Source: Alphaproteobacteria bacterium
GTDB taxonomy: Bacteria > Pseudomonadota > Alphaproteobacteria > Rhizobiales > Amorphaceae
Assembly: GCA_030431335.1 (NCBI GenBank)
Contig: JAUIJH010000008.1
Coordinates: 1 to 64,000 of the forward strand
Reading direction: 5' to 3'
DNA: 64,000 nt
Shown here: one piece after another, positions 55,682 to 64,000 of the stretch
Numbering within the stretch: the first letter of the stretch is position 1
Layout of the letters: the number at the start of each line of letters is the position of its first letter
Notes under the pieces: generated by a model
Databases searched by the model: none
Told to the model about the DNA's origin: nothing
What the model saw: only the letters and a program-made list of their open reading frames with translations
Program-made: the position numbers and the translations under genes

Positions 55682-56302
55682 ATGGACGAAGCGGAAGTCG
55701 CGGCGCGCGAATGGGCCCGCGGTGCGCTGCCGGAGGCCGATTTTCAGAATCTGTTAACCTTTATCGGGCTCTGTGAAAGTTGGGGCGCGGTGTCGAACCT
55801 CGTCAGCCGGGCCGACCGCGAACGGCTCTGGTCGCGGCACGTCGCCGACAGCCTCCAGCTCATCGATGCCGCGAGCGGCCTGGGGCGGCGCTGGATCGAC
55901 CTCGGCTCGGGGGCCGGCTTTCCCGGCCTCGTCGTTGCCATCGGCCGGGCGGAGACCGACATGGTTCTGGTGGAATCCAACAAGAAGAAAGCAGCTTTCC
56001 TGCTGCGGGCGGCCGCGTTGGCGGATGGGCGCGTGCACGTCGAGCCGCGCCGGGCCGAAGACCTCCCGGCCAGGCCCTACGATGTGGTCTCGGCCCGCGC
56101 GCTCGCACCTCTCCACAAGCTTTTCCCCCTTTGCGAGCGGTTTTTCGGGGGCGAGACCGTCGGCCTCTTCCCAAAAGGCAAAGACGCCGCCAGTGAAATA
56201 GAGATGGCTCGCAAACAATTCCGCTTCGACCTCGAGACGAGGCCCAGCCGAACAGATCCCGGCGGGGTCATCCTGACCGTCGCCAACCTGGTGAGGGTGT
56301 AA
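55682..56302 (+). CDS. rsmG: 16S rRNA (guanine-527-N7) methyltransferase RsmG (GidB)
   Basis: A 206-residue SAM-dependent methyltransferase of 16S rRNA. The family segments FIGLCESWGAVSNLVSRADRERLWSRHVADSLQL, the SAM motif WIDLGSGAGFPGLVVAI, and LVESNKKKAAFLLRAA are clear. The ATG at 55682 follows GGGGAGAG. Two bases separate it from parA, so rsmG-parA-parB is one unit. Confidence 0.93.
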   Translation: MDEAEVAAREWARGALPEADFQNLLTFIGLCESWGAVSNLVSRADRERLWSRHVADSLQLIDAASGLGRRWIDLGSGAGFPGLVVAIGRAETDMVLVESNKKKAAFLLRAAALADGRVHVEPRRAEDLPARPYDVVSARALAPLHKLFPLCERFFGGETVGLFPKGKDAASEIEMARKQFRFDLETRPSRTDPGGVILTVANLVRV

Positions 56303-56304
56303 CG

Positions 56305-57095
56305 ATGCTGCCTGGCCGCCCACGCGTCATCGCCGTCGCCAACCAGAAGGGTGGCGTCGGCAAGACGACCACCGCGATCAACACCGCCACCGCCCTCGCC
56401 GCGCTCGGCGAGGAGGTGCTGCTGATCGACCTCGACCCGCAGGGCAACGCGTCGACCGGGCTCGGCATCGACCCCGCCGACCGCGAGACGTCGACCTACG
56501 ACGTGCTGACCAAGTCGGCCACGCTGGTGGAAGCCATCAAGGCGACGGAGGTGCCGCACCTTTCCATCGCGCCGGCGACGATGGATCTCCTGTCCATCGA
56601 CATCGAGCTCAGCACCGCGTCCGACCGCGCGTTGCGGCTGCGCCAGGCCGTCGCCGGGCTGCCGCAGGACCGGCGGCCGCATTATGTGGTGATCGACTGC
56701 CCGCCCTCGCTCACCATGCTGACGGTGAACGCGCTCGCCGCCGCGCACGCCATCCTGTGCCCGCTGCAGTGCGAGTTCTTCGCCATGGAGGGGCTGTCGC
56801 AGCTCATGCGCACCATCGCCGAGGTGCGCGAGAGCCTGAACCCCGAGCTCCGGATGCATGGCATCGTGCTGACCATGTACGACGCGCGCAACAACCTCGC
56901 GAACCAGGTGGTGGCCGACGTGCGCGCCACCATGGGCGACCTCGTGTACGAGACGATGATCCCCCGCAACGTGCGCCTGTCGGAGGCGCCGTCCTACGGC
57001 AAGCCGGCGCTGCTCTACGACCTCAAATGCGCAGGCAGCCAGGCCTATCTGCGCCTGGTGTCGGAGCTGATCGACCGCGAACACAAGATGGGAGC

Positions 57096-57099
<4 letters not shown>
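56305..57099 (+). CDS. parA: Chromosome partitioning ATPase ParA
   Basis: A 264-residue deviant-Walker ATPase that segregates the origin region with ParB. It has the deviant Walker A ANQKGGVGKTTTAIN, LLIDLDPQGNASTGLG (A' motif), and the Walker B region VVIDCPPSLTMLTVNAL. It overlaps parB by 4 nt (ATGA). Confidence 0.95.
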
Positions 57100-57983
<884 letters not shown>

Positions 57984-57996
57984 GCCCCGCCGCCGC

Positions 57997-58683
57997 CTAC
58001 GCCGGATCGAGCGGCGGCCGCTTGCCGAAAATCGCCGAACCGACGCGCACCCAGTGCGCCCCTTGGTGGACGGCTTCCTCGTAGTCGCCGGACATGCCCA
58101 TCGAGGTCTTGAGGCCGTGCTCGTCCGCCAGCGCCTTCAGGGCCGCGAAGTGGGGGCCGGGCGGCTCGTCGACCGGGGGGATGGTCATCAAGCCCTCCAC
58201 GGGCAGGCCCAGGGCGCGGCAACGGTCCAGCAGCGCGGCGGTCTCCTCGGGCGCGACGCCGGCTTTTTGCGGCTCGCGGCCGATGTTCACCTGTACCAGG
58301 CAGCGCGGCATCCGGCCCACCGTGTCGGCGGCCTTGGCGATGGCGGTCGCGATCTTCTCCCGGTCGACGCTCTCGATCATGTCGAACAGCGCCACCGCCT
58401 CCTTGGCCTTGTTGGATTGCAGCGGGCCTATGAGATGGAGCACGATGCCCCCATATTCCTCGCGAAGGGCGGGCCACTTGGATTTCGCCTCTTGGACACG
58501 GTTCTCGCCGAAGACGCAGTGACCGGCGGCGAGCGCAGGACGGATCGCGTCGGCATCGAAGGTCTTTGAAACGGCGACCAGTTCGACCTCGTGCGAACCG
58601 CGTGCGGCGGCGATCTTCGCCAGCACCTCGCGGAGCCCCACCACGGTCGGATGGTGCTCGTCGATGGCAGCGACGTGCGTCAT
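57997..58683 (-). CDS. yggS: YggS/PROSC family pyridoxal-phosphate homeostasis protein
   Basis: A 228-residue PLP-binding TIM-barrel protein without known enzymatic activity that buffers cellular PLP. The PLP lysine is in LVAVSKTF, followed by FGENRVQEAKSKW, LHLIGPLQSNK and MGMSGDYEEAV...RVGSAIFG. The ATG at 58683 has GGAGGG upstream. The frame remains open far upstream as a leuS antisense shadow. It is convergent with parB and divergent from leuS. Confidence 0.92.
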   Translation of the reverse strand: MTHVAAIDEHHPTVVGLREVLAKIAAARGSHEVELVAVSKTFDADAIRPALAAGHCVFGENRVQEAKSKWPALREEYGGIVLHLIGPLQSNKAKEAVALFDMIESVDREKIATAIAKAADTVGRMPRCLVQVNIGREPQKAGVAPEETAALLDRCRALGLPVEGLMTIPPVDEPPGPHFAALKALADEHGLKTSMGMSGDYEEAVHQGAHWVRVGSAIFGKRPPLDPA

Positions 58684-58746
58684 GATAGTTGACCCTCCAA
58701 GCGGCATCACCCATGGTCCCGCGGCACTCTTCAACCCGGACCGGAC

Positions 58747-61314
58747 ATGAGCATCGAGCGTTACAACGCGCCCGCCGTAGAAGCCAAGTGGCGCGCGGAG
58801 TGGGACGACCAAGGGATCTACCGCACGGACAACGACGACAGCCGTGAAAAATACTACGTGCTGGAGATGTTTCCCTATCCCTCGGGCCGTGTCCACATGG
58901 GCCACGTGCGCAACTACACCATGGGCGACGTGGTCGCGCGGTACCGGCGGGCCAAGGGTTTCAACGTGCTGCACCCGATGGGGTGGGACGCGTTCGGCAT
59001 GCCCGCCGAGAACGCGGCGATGCAGAACAAGATCCACCCCGCCAAGTGGACCTACGACAACATCGCGGCGATGCGCGCGCAGCTGAAGTCGATGGGCCTG
59101 TCGCTGGACTGGAGCCGTGAGTTCGCCACCTGCGACGTGGCCTACTACCACCAGCAGCAGCGCCTGTTCCTGGCCTTCCTGGAGGCGGGGCTGGTCACGC
59201 GGCGCTCGGCCAAGGTCAACTGGGATCCCGTGGACATGACCGTGCTCGCCAACGAGCAGGTGATCGACGGCAAGGGCTGGCGCTCCGGCGCGCCGGTGGA
59301 GCAGCGCGAGCTGTCGCAGTGGTTCTTCAAGATCACCGACTATGCGGACGACCTGCTGGAGGCGCTGGAGGGGCTCGACCGCTGGCCCGACAAAGTGCGC
59401 CTGATGCAGAAGAACTGGATCGGGCGCTCCGAGGGCATGCGGCTGCGCTTCGCGTTCACCACGCCCTCGCCCGACGGGGCGGAGACGGTGGAGGTGTTCA
59501 CCACGCGCCACGACACGATCTTCGGCGCGAGCTTCATCGCCATCGCGGCGGGCCATCCGCTGGCCAAGGCGGTGGCCGGGATCAACCCCGAGGCGGCCGA
59601 GTTCATCGCCGAGTGCGAGCGGATCGGCACGTCCGTCGCCGATATCGAGAAGGCGGAGAAGCGCGGGTTCGCGACGCGGCTGCGCGTGGCCCACCCGTTC
59701 GACGAGACGCGCACGCTGCCGGTCTACATCGCCAACTTCGTGCTGATGGACTACGGCACGGGCGCGATCTTCGGCTGCCCGGCGCACGACCAGCGCGACC
59801 TCGATTTCGCGCGCAAGTACGAGCTGCCGGTGCTGCCGGTGGTGCGCCCGCGCGAGGCGGACGACGATTTCGCGGTGGGCGAGGAGGCCTACACGGGCGA
59901 CGGCGTGCTGTTCAACTCCGCGTTCCTCGACGGCATGAGCGTGCCGGACGGCAAGGAGGCCGTGGCCGAGCGGCTGGAGGGGCGCACCCTCGCCGGCGCG
60001 CCCGAGGGCGAGCGGCGGGTGAATTTCCGCCTGCGCGACTGGGGCATCTCGCGCCAGCGCTATTGGGGCTGCCCGATCCCGGTGATCCATTGCCCGGCGT
60101 GCGGCATCGTGCCGGTGCCGGCCGACCAGCTGCCGGTGAAGCTGCCGGAGGACGTCTCCTTCGACGTGCCGGGCAACCCGCTCGACCGGCACCCCACCTT
60201 CACCAAGGTGGATTGCCCCAAGTGCGGGGCCGCCGCGCGGCGCGAAACCGACACGATGGACACCTTCGTCGACTCGTCCTGGTACTTCGCGCGCTTTGCC
60301 AACCCGGCGGCCGACGTGCCGATCGACAAGGACGCCATGGAGGCCTGGCTGCCGGTCGACCAATATATCGGCGGTGTGGAGCACGCGATCCTGCACCTCC
60401 TGTATTCGCGCTTCTTCATGCGCGCGGTCGAGAAGGTGGGCTACGGCTCCTGTCCCGAGCCGTTCAAGGGCCTGTTCACCCAGGGCATGGTCACCCACGA
60501 GACCTATAGCGACGAGGCCGGCGAGTGGGTGCTGCCCGAAGAGGTGGTGTTCGAGGACGGCAAGGCGCGCCATGCCGGGACCGGCGGACCCATCGTCGTC
60601 GGCCCGGCCGAGAAGATGTCGAAGTCGAAGAAGAACGTGGTCGATCCGGACCAGATCATCGGCAACTACGGGGCCGATACGGCGCGCTTCTTCATGCTGT
60701 CCGACACGCCGCCGGAGCGCGACATCGAGTGGACCGATGCCGGCGTCGACGCCGCGCACCGCTTCGTGCAGCGGGTGTGGCGGCTGGTGGGCGAGGCGCA
60801 GGCGCGGTTCGGCGATGCGGGCGAGGGCGACGGCACGGAGCTGCGCAAGGCCTCGCACGCGGCGCTGCGCGACATCGGCAAGACCATCGAGGACCTGCAG
60901 TTCAACCGTGCCGTGGCGCGGCTGTACGAATGGAGCCATGCGCTGCAGAAGGCGATCGGCGATCCCGCGACGCCCGGCGCGGCGCTGCGCGAGAGCGTCG
61001 ACCACCTGATCCGCGCCTTCGCCCCGATGATGCCGCATCTGGCGGAGGAATGCTGGCGGGTGATCGGCAACGAGGGCTATGTCGCGGCCACCGATTGGCC
61101 GGCGTTTGACCCGGCGCTGCTGGTGGAGGACGCTGTCACCCTGCCGGTTCAGGTGAACGGCAAGAAGCGCGCGGAGGTCACGGTGCCGAAGGATGCCGTC
61201 AACGGCGATATCGAGCGGGCCGTGCTGGCGCTCGAGGAGGTGCAGCGCTACCTCAACGGGCCGCCGCGCAAGGTGATCATCGTACGCGAGCGGATCGTCA
61301 ATGTGGTGGCGTAG
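58747..61314 (+). CDS. leuS: Leucyl-tRNA synthetase
   Basis: An 855-residue class I synthetase. The HIGH motif appears as [15 protein letters not shown], the connective editing domain is in the middle, and KMSKSKKN is near residue 620. The start follows a short GGACATG context; the N-terminal [19 protein letters not shown] is typical. It overlaps lptE by 14 nt. Confidence 0.95.
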   Translation: MSIERYNAPAVEAKWRAEWDDQGIYRTDNDDSREKYYVLEMFPYPSGRVHMGHVRNYTMGDVVARYRRAKGFNVLHPMGWDAFGMPAENAAMQNKIHPAKWTYDNIAAMRAQLKSMGLSLDWSREFATCDVAYYHQQQRLFLAFLEAGLVTRRSAKVNWDPVDMTVLANEQVIDGKGWRSGAPVEQRELSQWFFKITDYADDLLEALEGLDRWPDKVRLMQKNWIGRSEGMRLRFAFTTPSPDGAETVEVFTTRHDTIFGASFIAIAAGHPLAKAVAGINPEAAEFIAECERIGTSVADIEKAEKRGFATRLRVAHPFDETRTLPVYIANFVLMDYGTGAIFGCPAHDQRDLDFARKYELPVLPVVRPREADDDFAVGEEAYTGDGVLFNSAFLDGMSVPDGKEAVAERLEGRTLAGAPEGERRVNFRLRDWGISRQRYWGCPIPVIHCPACGIVPVPADQLPVKLPEDVSFDVPGNPLDRHPTFTKVDCPKCGAAARRETDTMDTFVDSSWYFARFANPAADVPIDKDAMEAWLPVDQYIGGVEHAILHLLYSRFFMRAVEKVGYGSCPEPFKGLFTQGMVTHETYSDEAGEWVLPEEVVFEDGKARHAGTGGPIVVGPAEKMSKSKKNVVDPDQIIGNYGADTARFFMLSDTPPERDIEWTDAGVDAAHRFVQRVWRLVGEAQARFGDAGEGDGTELRKASHAALRDIGKTIEDLQFNRAVARLYEWSHALQKAIGDPATPGAALRESVDHLIRAFAPMMPHLAEECWRVIGNEGYVAATDWPAFDPALLVEDAVTLPVQVNGKKRAEVTVPKDAVNGDIERAVLALEEVQRYLNGPPRKVIIVRERIVNVVA

Positions 61315-61843
61315 CGCCGCCCTGGCGCTCGTCCTGCTGGCGGCCGGCGCCTGCCAGATCCGGCCGCTCTACATGGACGCGTCCACCGGCGGGCCGCTGT
61401 CGCCCACGCCGGACCTCAAGGCCATCGTCATCGATCCGGTGGCCAACCGGCCCGACGAGATCGAGGAGAACCGCGTCGCGCAGGTGGTGCGCAACGAGCT
61501 CCTGTTCCTGTTCCGCGGCAAGGGCGGGCCACCCGACGAGGAGCGCTACCGCCTGCGCATCATTTCGAGCGTGTCGACCGACCAGCTCGCGGTGGAGCTG
61601 GAGGAGGACCTGCCCTCGGCCGTGCTGTTGACGCTGCAGGCGACGTTCATCCTGTCGGAGATCGCCACCGAGCGGACGCTGCTGACCGGCACCTCGAGCA
61701 CCAGCGCCTCCTACGATTTCTCCTCGCAGCGCTTTTCCAACGTGCGGGCCGAGCGGGACGCCGGCGAACGCGCCGCCCGCGTGGTGGCGCAGAATATCGG
61801 CACGCGCATCGCCTCCTACTTCGCGGCCCGGCGCGGGACGTGA
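61301..61843 (+). CDS. lptE: LPS-assembly lipoprotein LptE
   Basis: A 180-residue outer-membrane lipoprotein that plugs LptD. It has a signal peptide with lipobox LLAAGAC (Cys18 lipidated) followed by QIRPLYMD, an opening seen in alphaproteobacterial LptE. The position between leuS and holA is the usual one. It begins inside the leuS end, and its TGA overlaps the holA GTG (GTGA). Confidence 0.88.
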   Translation: MWWRSAALALVLLAAGACQIRPLYMDASTGGPLSPTPDLKAIVIDPVANRPDEIEENRVAQVVRNELLFLFRGKGGPPDEERYRLRIISSVSTDQLAVELEEDLPSAVLLTLQATFILSEIATERTLLTGTSSTSASYDFSSQRFSNVRAERDAGERAARVVAQNIGTRIASYFAARRGT

Positions 61844-62871
61844 GCGCGCTCAAGGCGTCCGACGTCGGCAAGCGGTTCCGCGCCGTCAAGGATCTGCCGC
61901 CGGTCGTCGTGGTGTTCGGGCCGGACCGGGGGCTGGTGACGGAGACGTCGGCCGCCATCGCCGCGCTGTTCGACGAGGCGGACGACCCCTTCGCCGTGGT
62001 CAAGCTGGACGCGGCGACGGTGACGGCCGAGGCCGGACGGCTGGTGGACGAGGCGCGCACCGTCTCGATGTTCGGCGGGCGGCGGCTGATCTTCGTGCGC
62101 GACGGGGCGGGGCGGAACCTGTCGCCGGCGCTGGCGCCGCTGCTGGCGGAGCCCTCGCGCGACGCGGTGGTGCTGGTGGAGGCGGGCGACCTCAAGCGCG
62201 GCGTCGGCCTGCGCCGCGACGTGGAAGCCCACGCGGCGGCCGTCGCCATCTACTGCCCGGCCGACACGGTGCGCGACCTGGAGCGCATGATCGACGAGGA
62301 GGCGGCGAGCCTGGGGCTGACGGTGGAGCCGGAGGCGCGGGCATCGCTGATCGAGCGGCTGGGCGCGGACCGGGCCGCCTCGCGCGGCGAGGTGCTGAAG
62401 GCGTGCCTGCACGCGCTCGGCAACGAGGCCGTGACCCTCGCCGACGTCGACGCGGTGGTGGGCGACGTCTCGGCCAACGAGATGGCGGAGGCGGTGGATG
62501 CGGCCTTCCTCGGCGAGCGGACGCGGCTCGACCGGCTCCTGGGCAAGCTGCTGCGCCAGGACACGCAGGCGGTGCAGCTCCTGATGACGCTGCAATGGAC
62601 GCTGCAATCCCTGGAGCAGGCGGCCGGCGCGGTGGCGACCGGCGTCGCGCCCGGTTCGGCCATCGAGGGGGTCCGGCCGCCGCTGTGGGGGTCGCGCAAG
62701 ATCGCCGCCGCGCGGGCGTTGGAGCGGTGGACGCCGCAGACCTTGCGCACCGCCGCCGAGCTCGCCAACGAGGCGATCTTCCGCACCCGCGTGATGCCCA
62801 ACCTCGCCGCCGTGCTGGCGCGCGACATTCTGCTGCGCATCGTTTCGCAATCGGCCGCCCGAGGCCGCTGA
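61840..62871 (+). CDS. holA: DNA polymerase III delta subunit
   Basis: A 343-residue clamp-loader subunit that opens the beta clamp. The N-terminal ATPase-like domain contains PVVVVFGPDRGLV and the segment FGGRRLIFVRDG, and the C-terminal collar domain contains the LLMTLQWTLQSLEQAAGAV helix. It starts at a GTG overlapping lptE. Confidence 0.9.
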   Translation: MSALKASDVGKRFRAVKDLPPVVVVFGPDRGLVTETSAAIAALFDEADDPFAVVKLDAATVTAEAGRLVDEARTVSMFGGRRLIFVRDGAGRNLSPALAPLLAEPSRDAVVLVEAGDLKRGVGLRRDVEAHAAAVAIYCPADTVRDLERMIDEEAASLGLTVEPEARASLIERLGADRAASRGEVLKACLHALGNEAVTLADVDAVVGDVSANEMAEAVDAAFLGERTRLDRLLGKLLRQDTQAVQLLMTLQWTLQSLEQAAGAVATGVAPGSAIEGVRPPLWGSRKIAAARALERWTPQTLRTAAELANEAIFRTRVMPNLAAVLARDILLRIVSQSAARGR

Positions 62872-62984
62872 GCGCCGCCAGGGGCGGCCGCGACGTCCTG
62901 GCAGGCCGTCCGATTGACCAAACGCAAAGGCATCGCCGGGGACCCTCATAGGCAGGGCGCGAGACCTCTTTGGAGAAGCCCCCA

Positions 62985-64000
62985 ATGCCGCAGATGATGA
63001 AAGCAGCGATCTTCGTGGAGCCCGGCCGCATCGTGCTGGACGACAAGCCCCTGCCCGATGTCGGCCCGCTCGACGCGCTGGTGAAAGTGACCACCACCAC
63101 GATTTGCGGCACGGACGTGCACATTCTCAAGGGCGAGTATCCGGTCGCCAAGGGGCTCACGATCGGGCACGAGCCGGTGGGCGTGATCGAGAAGCTGGGC
63201 TCGGCGGTCCAGGGTTTTGCCGAGGGCGAGCGCGTCATCGCCGGGGCGATCACCCCGTCGGGCACCAGCGCGGCGTGCCTGTGCGGCTGCCACTCGCAGG
63301 ACGGCGGCTCGTCCAAGCACGGCTTCAAGCCGCTGGGCGGCTGGCGCTTCGGCAACACCATCGACGGCGCGCAGGCCGAGTACATCCTGGTGCCGGACGC
63401 GATGGCCAACCTCGCCCGCATCCCCGACGGGCTCGACGACGAGCAGGTGCTGATGTGCCCCGACATCATGTCGACGGGCTTTTCCGGCGCCGAGAGCGGC
63501 GCGGTGCGCATCGGCGACACGGTGGCCGTGTTCGCGCAGGGGCCGATCGGGCTGTGCGCCACGGCCGGCGCGCGGCTGATGGGGGCGACCACCATCATCG
63601 GCGTCGACACGGTGCCGGCGCGCATGGAGATCGCCCGTCGGATGGGCGCGGACCACGTGGTGGACTTCGCCGTGGTGGACCCGGTGGAGGAGATCATGCG
63701 CCTCACCGACGGGCGCGGCGTGGACGTCGCCATCGAGGCGCTGGGCACGCAGGCGACCTTCGAGGCGGCGCTGCGGGTGCTGCGGCCGGGCGGCACGTTG
63801 TCGTCGCTCGGCGTCTATTCCAGCGACCTGACGATCCCGCTGGCGCCGTTCTGCGCCGGCCTCGGGGACCACACCATCCGCACCACCTTGTGTCCGGGCG
63901 GCGCGGAGCGGATGCAGCGGCTGATGTCGGTGATCGCCAACGGGCGGCTCGACACGCGCCCGCTCGTCACCCACCGCTACAAGCTTGACGATATCGAGGC
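62985..64000 (+). CDS. Zinc-dependent alcohol dehydrogenase, truncated by window end
   Basis: The first 338 or so residues of a medium-chain dehydrogenase/reductase are present. The catalytic zinc ligands are in ICGTDVHILKGE and IGHEPVGV, the structural region AACLCGCHSQDGG follows, and the Rossmann motif is AQGPIGLCATAGARLMGA. The pattern resembles NAD(P)-dependent isopropanol/secondary-alcohol dehydrogenases. The ATG follows GGAG at nine bases. The 3' end lies outside the window. Confidence 0.85.
   Translation, partial: MPQMMKAAIFVEPGRIVLDDKPLPDVGPLDALVKVTTTTICGTDVHILKGEYPVAKGLTIGHEPVGVIEKLGSAVQGFAEGERVIAGAITPSGTSAACLCGCHSQDGGSSKHGFKPLGGWRFGNTIDGAQAEYILVPDAMANLARIPDGLDDEQVLMCPDIMSTGFSGAESGAVRIGDTVAVFAQGPIGLCATAGARLMGATTIIGVDTVPARMEIARRMGADHVVDFAVVDPVEEIMRLTDGRGVDVAIEALGTQATFEAALRVLRPGGTLSSLGVYSSDLTIPLAPFCAGLGDHTIRTTLCPGGAERMQRLMSVIANGRLDTRPLVTHRYKLDDIE

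Noticed and set aside
57997-61038. 1013-codon minus-strand open frame covering leuS antisense
   Set aside because: Only the last 228 codons (yggS) look like a protein; the rest is an arginine/histidine-rich shadow of leuS in high-GC DNA.

Overview
The window is a high-GC, gene-dense chromosomal segment of an alphaproteobacterium, most likely a member of Hyphomicrobiales (Rhizobiales). The pointers are a ChvI/ChvG two-component pair followed by a short HprK, an EIIA-Man and HPr; a GapR (DUF2312) gene; a DUF1036-pyruvate kinase pair; rnd-lptC; and the hemE/PPSR chromosome-origin neighbourhood with mnmE-mnmG-rsmG-parA-parB. Three TRAP/ABC uptake systems suggest a heterotroph living on dissolved organic matter, possibly marine. 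No phage, insertion sequence, CRISPR array, rRNA or tRNA gene was recognised.

Layout. 1-2.7 kb: lptC and rnd on the minus strand, then a lytic transglycosylase. 2.8-8.3 kb: a five-gene dipeptide/oligopeptide-type ABC importer operon with two strong hairpins between the binding protein and the first permease. 8.4-16.9 kb: a stand-alone receiver protein; a minus-strand operon of TRAP transporter dctP-dctQ-dctM plus a QuiC-type dehydroshikimate dehydratase; a MerR regulator with its operator in front of an MFS transporter; type II dehydroquinase; a DUF924 gene. 16.9-23.7 kb: fused TRAP permease, class III aminotransferase and the 5-oxoprolinase-type genes pxpA, pxpB, pxpC. 23.7-29.3 kb, minus strand: a membrane glycosyltransferase, three molybdenum-cofactor maturation genes (a MoeA-like/MobA-like fusion and split XdhC parts), and a HugZ-like protein.

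29.4-36.9 kb is one tightly packed plus-strand run: chvI, chvG, hprK, EIIA-Man, HPr, a PAS-GGDEF-EAL protein whose GGDEF motif is degenerate but whose EAL domain looks intact, and an acyl-CoA ligase. 36.9-42.8 kb holds gapR, DUF1036-pyk, gyrB and a small DUF1328 membrane protein with a clear intrinsic terminator. 42.8-46.8 kb, minus strand: an OmpA-domain protein without a signal peptide, rho, hemJ and hemE.

46.8-47.2 kb is the probable chromosomal replication origin, between divergent hemE and the PPSR gene. To its right lie PPSR-aroE-coaE-dnaQ, then yyaL (minus) and mnmE-mnmG-rsmG-parA-parB with two perfect parS sites at 53.6-53.75 kb. The window ends with yggS (minus), leuS-lptE-holA and a truncated zinc alcohol dehydrogenase. 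Genes close to the inferred origin point away from it on both sides, and spot counts show a C-rich plus strand on the left and a G-rich plus strand on the right, as expected for a bidirectional origin.
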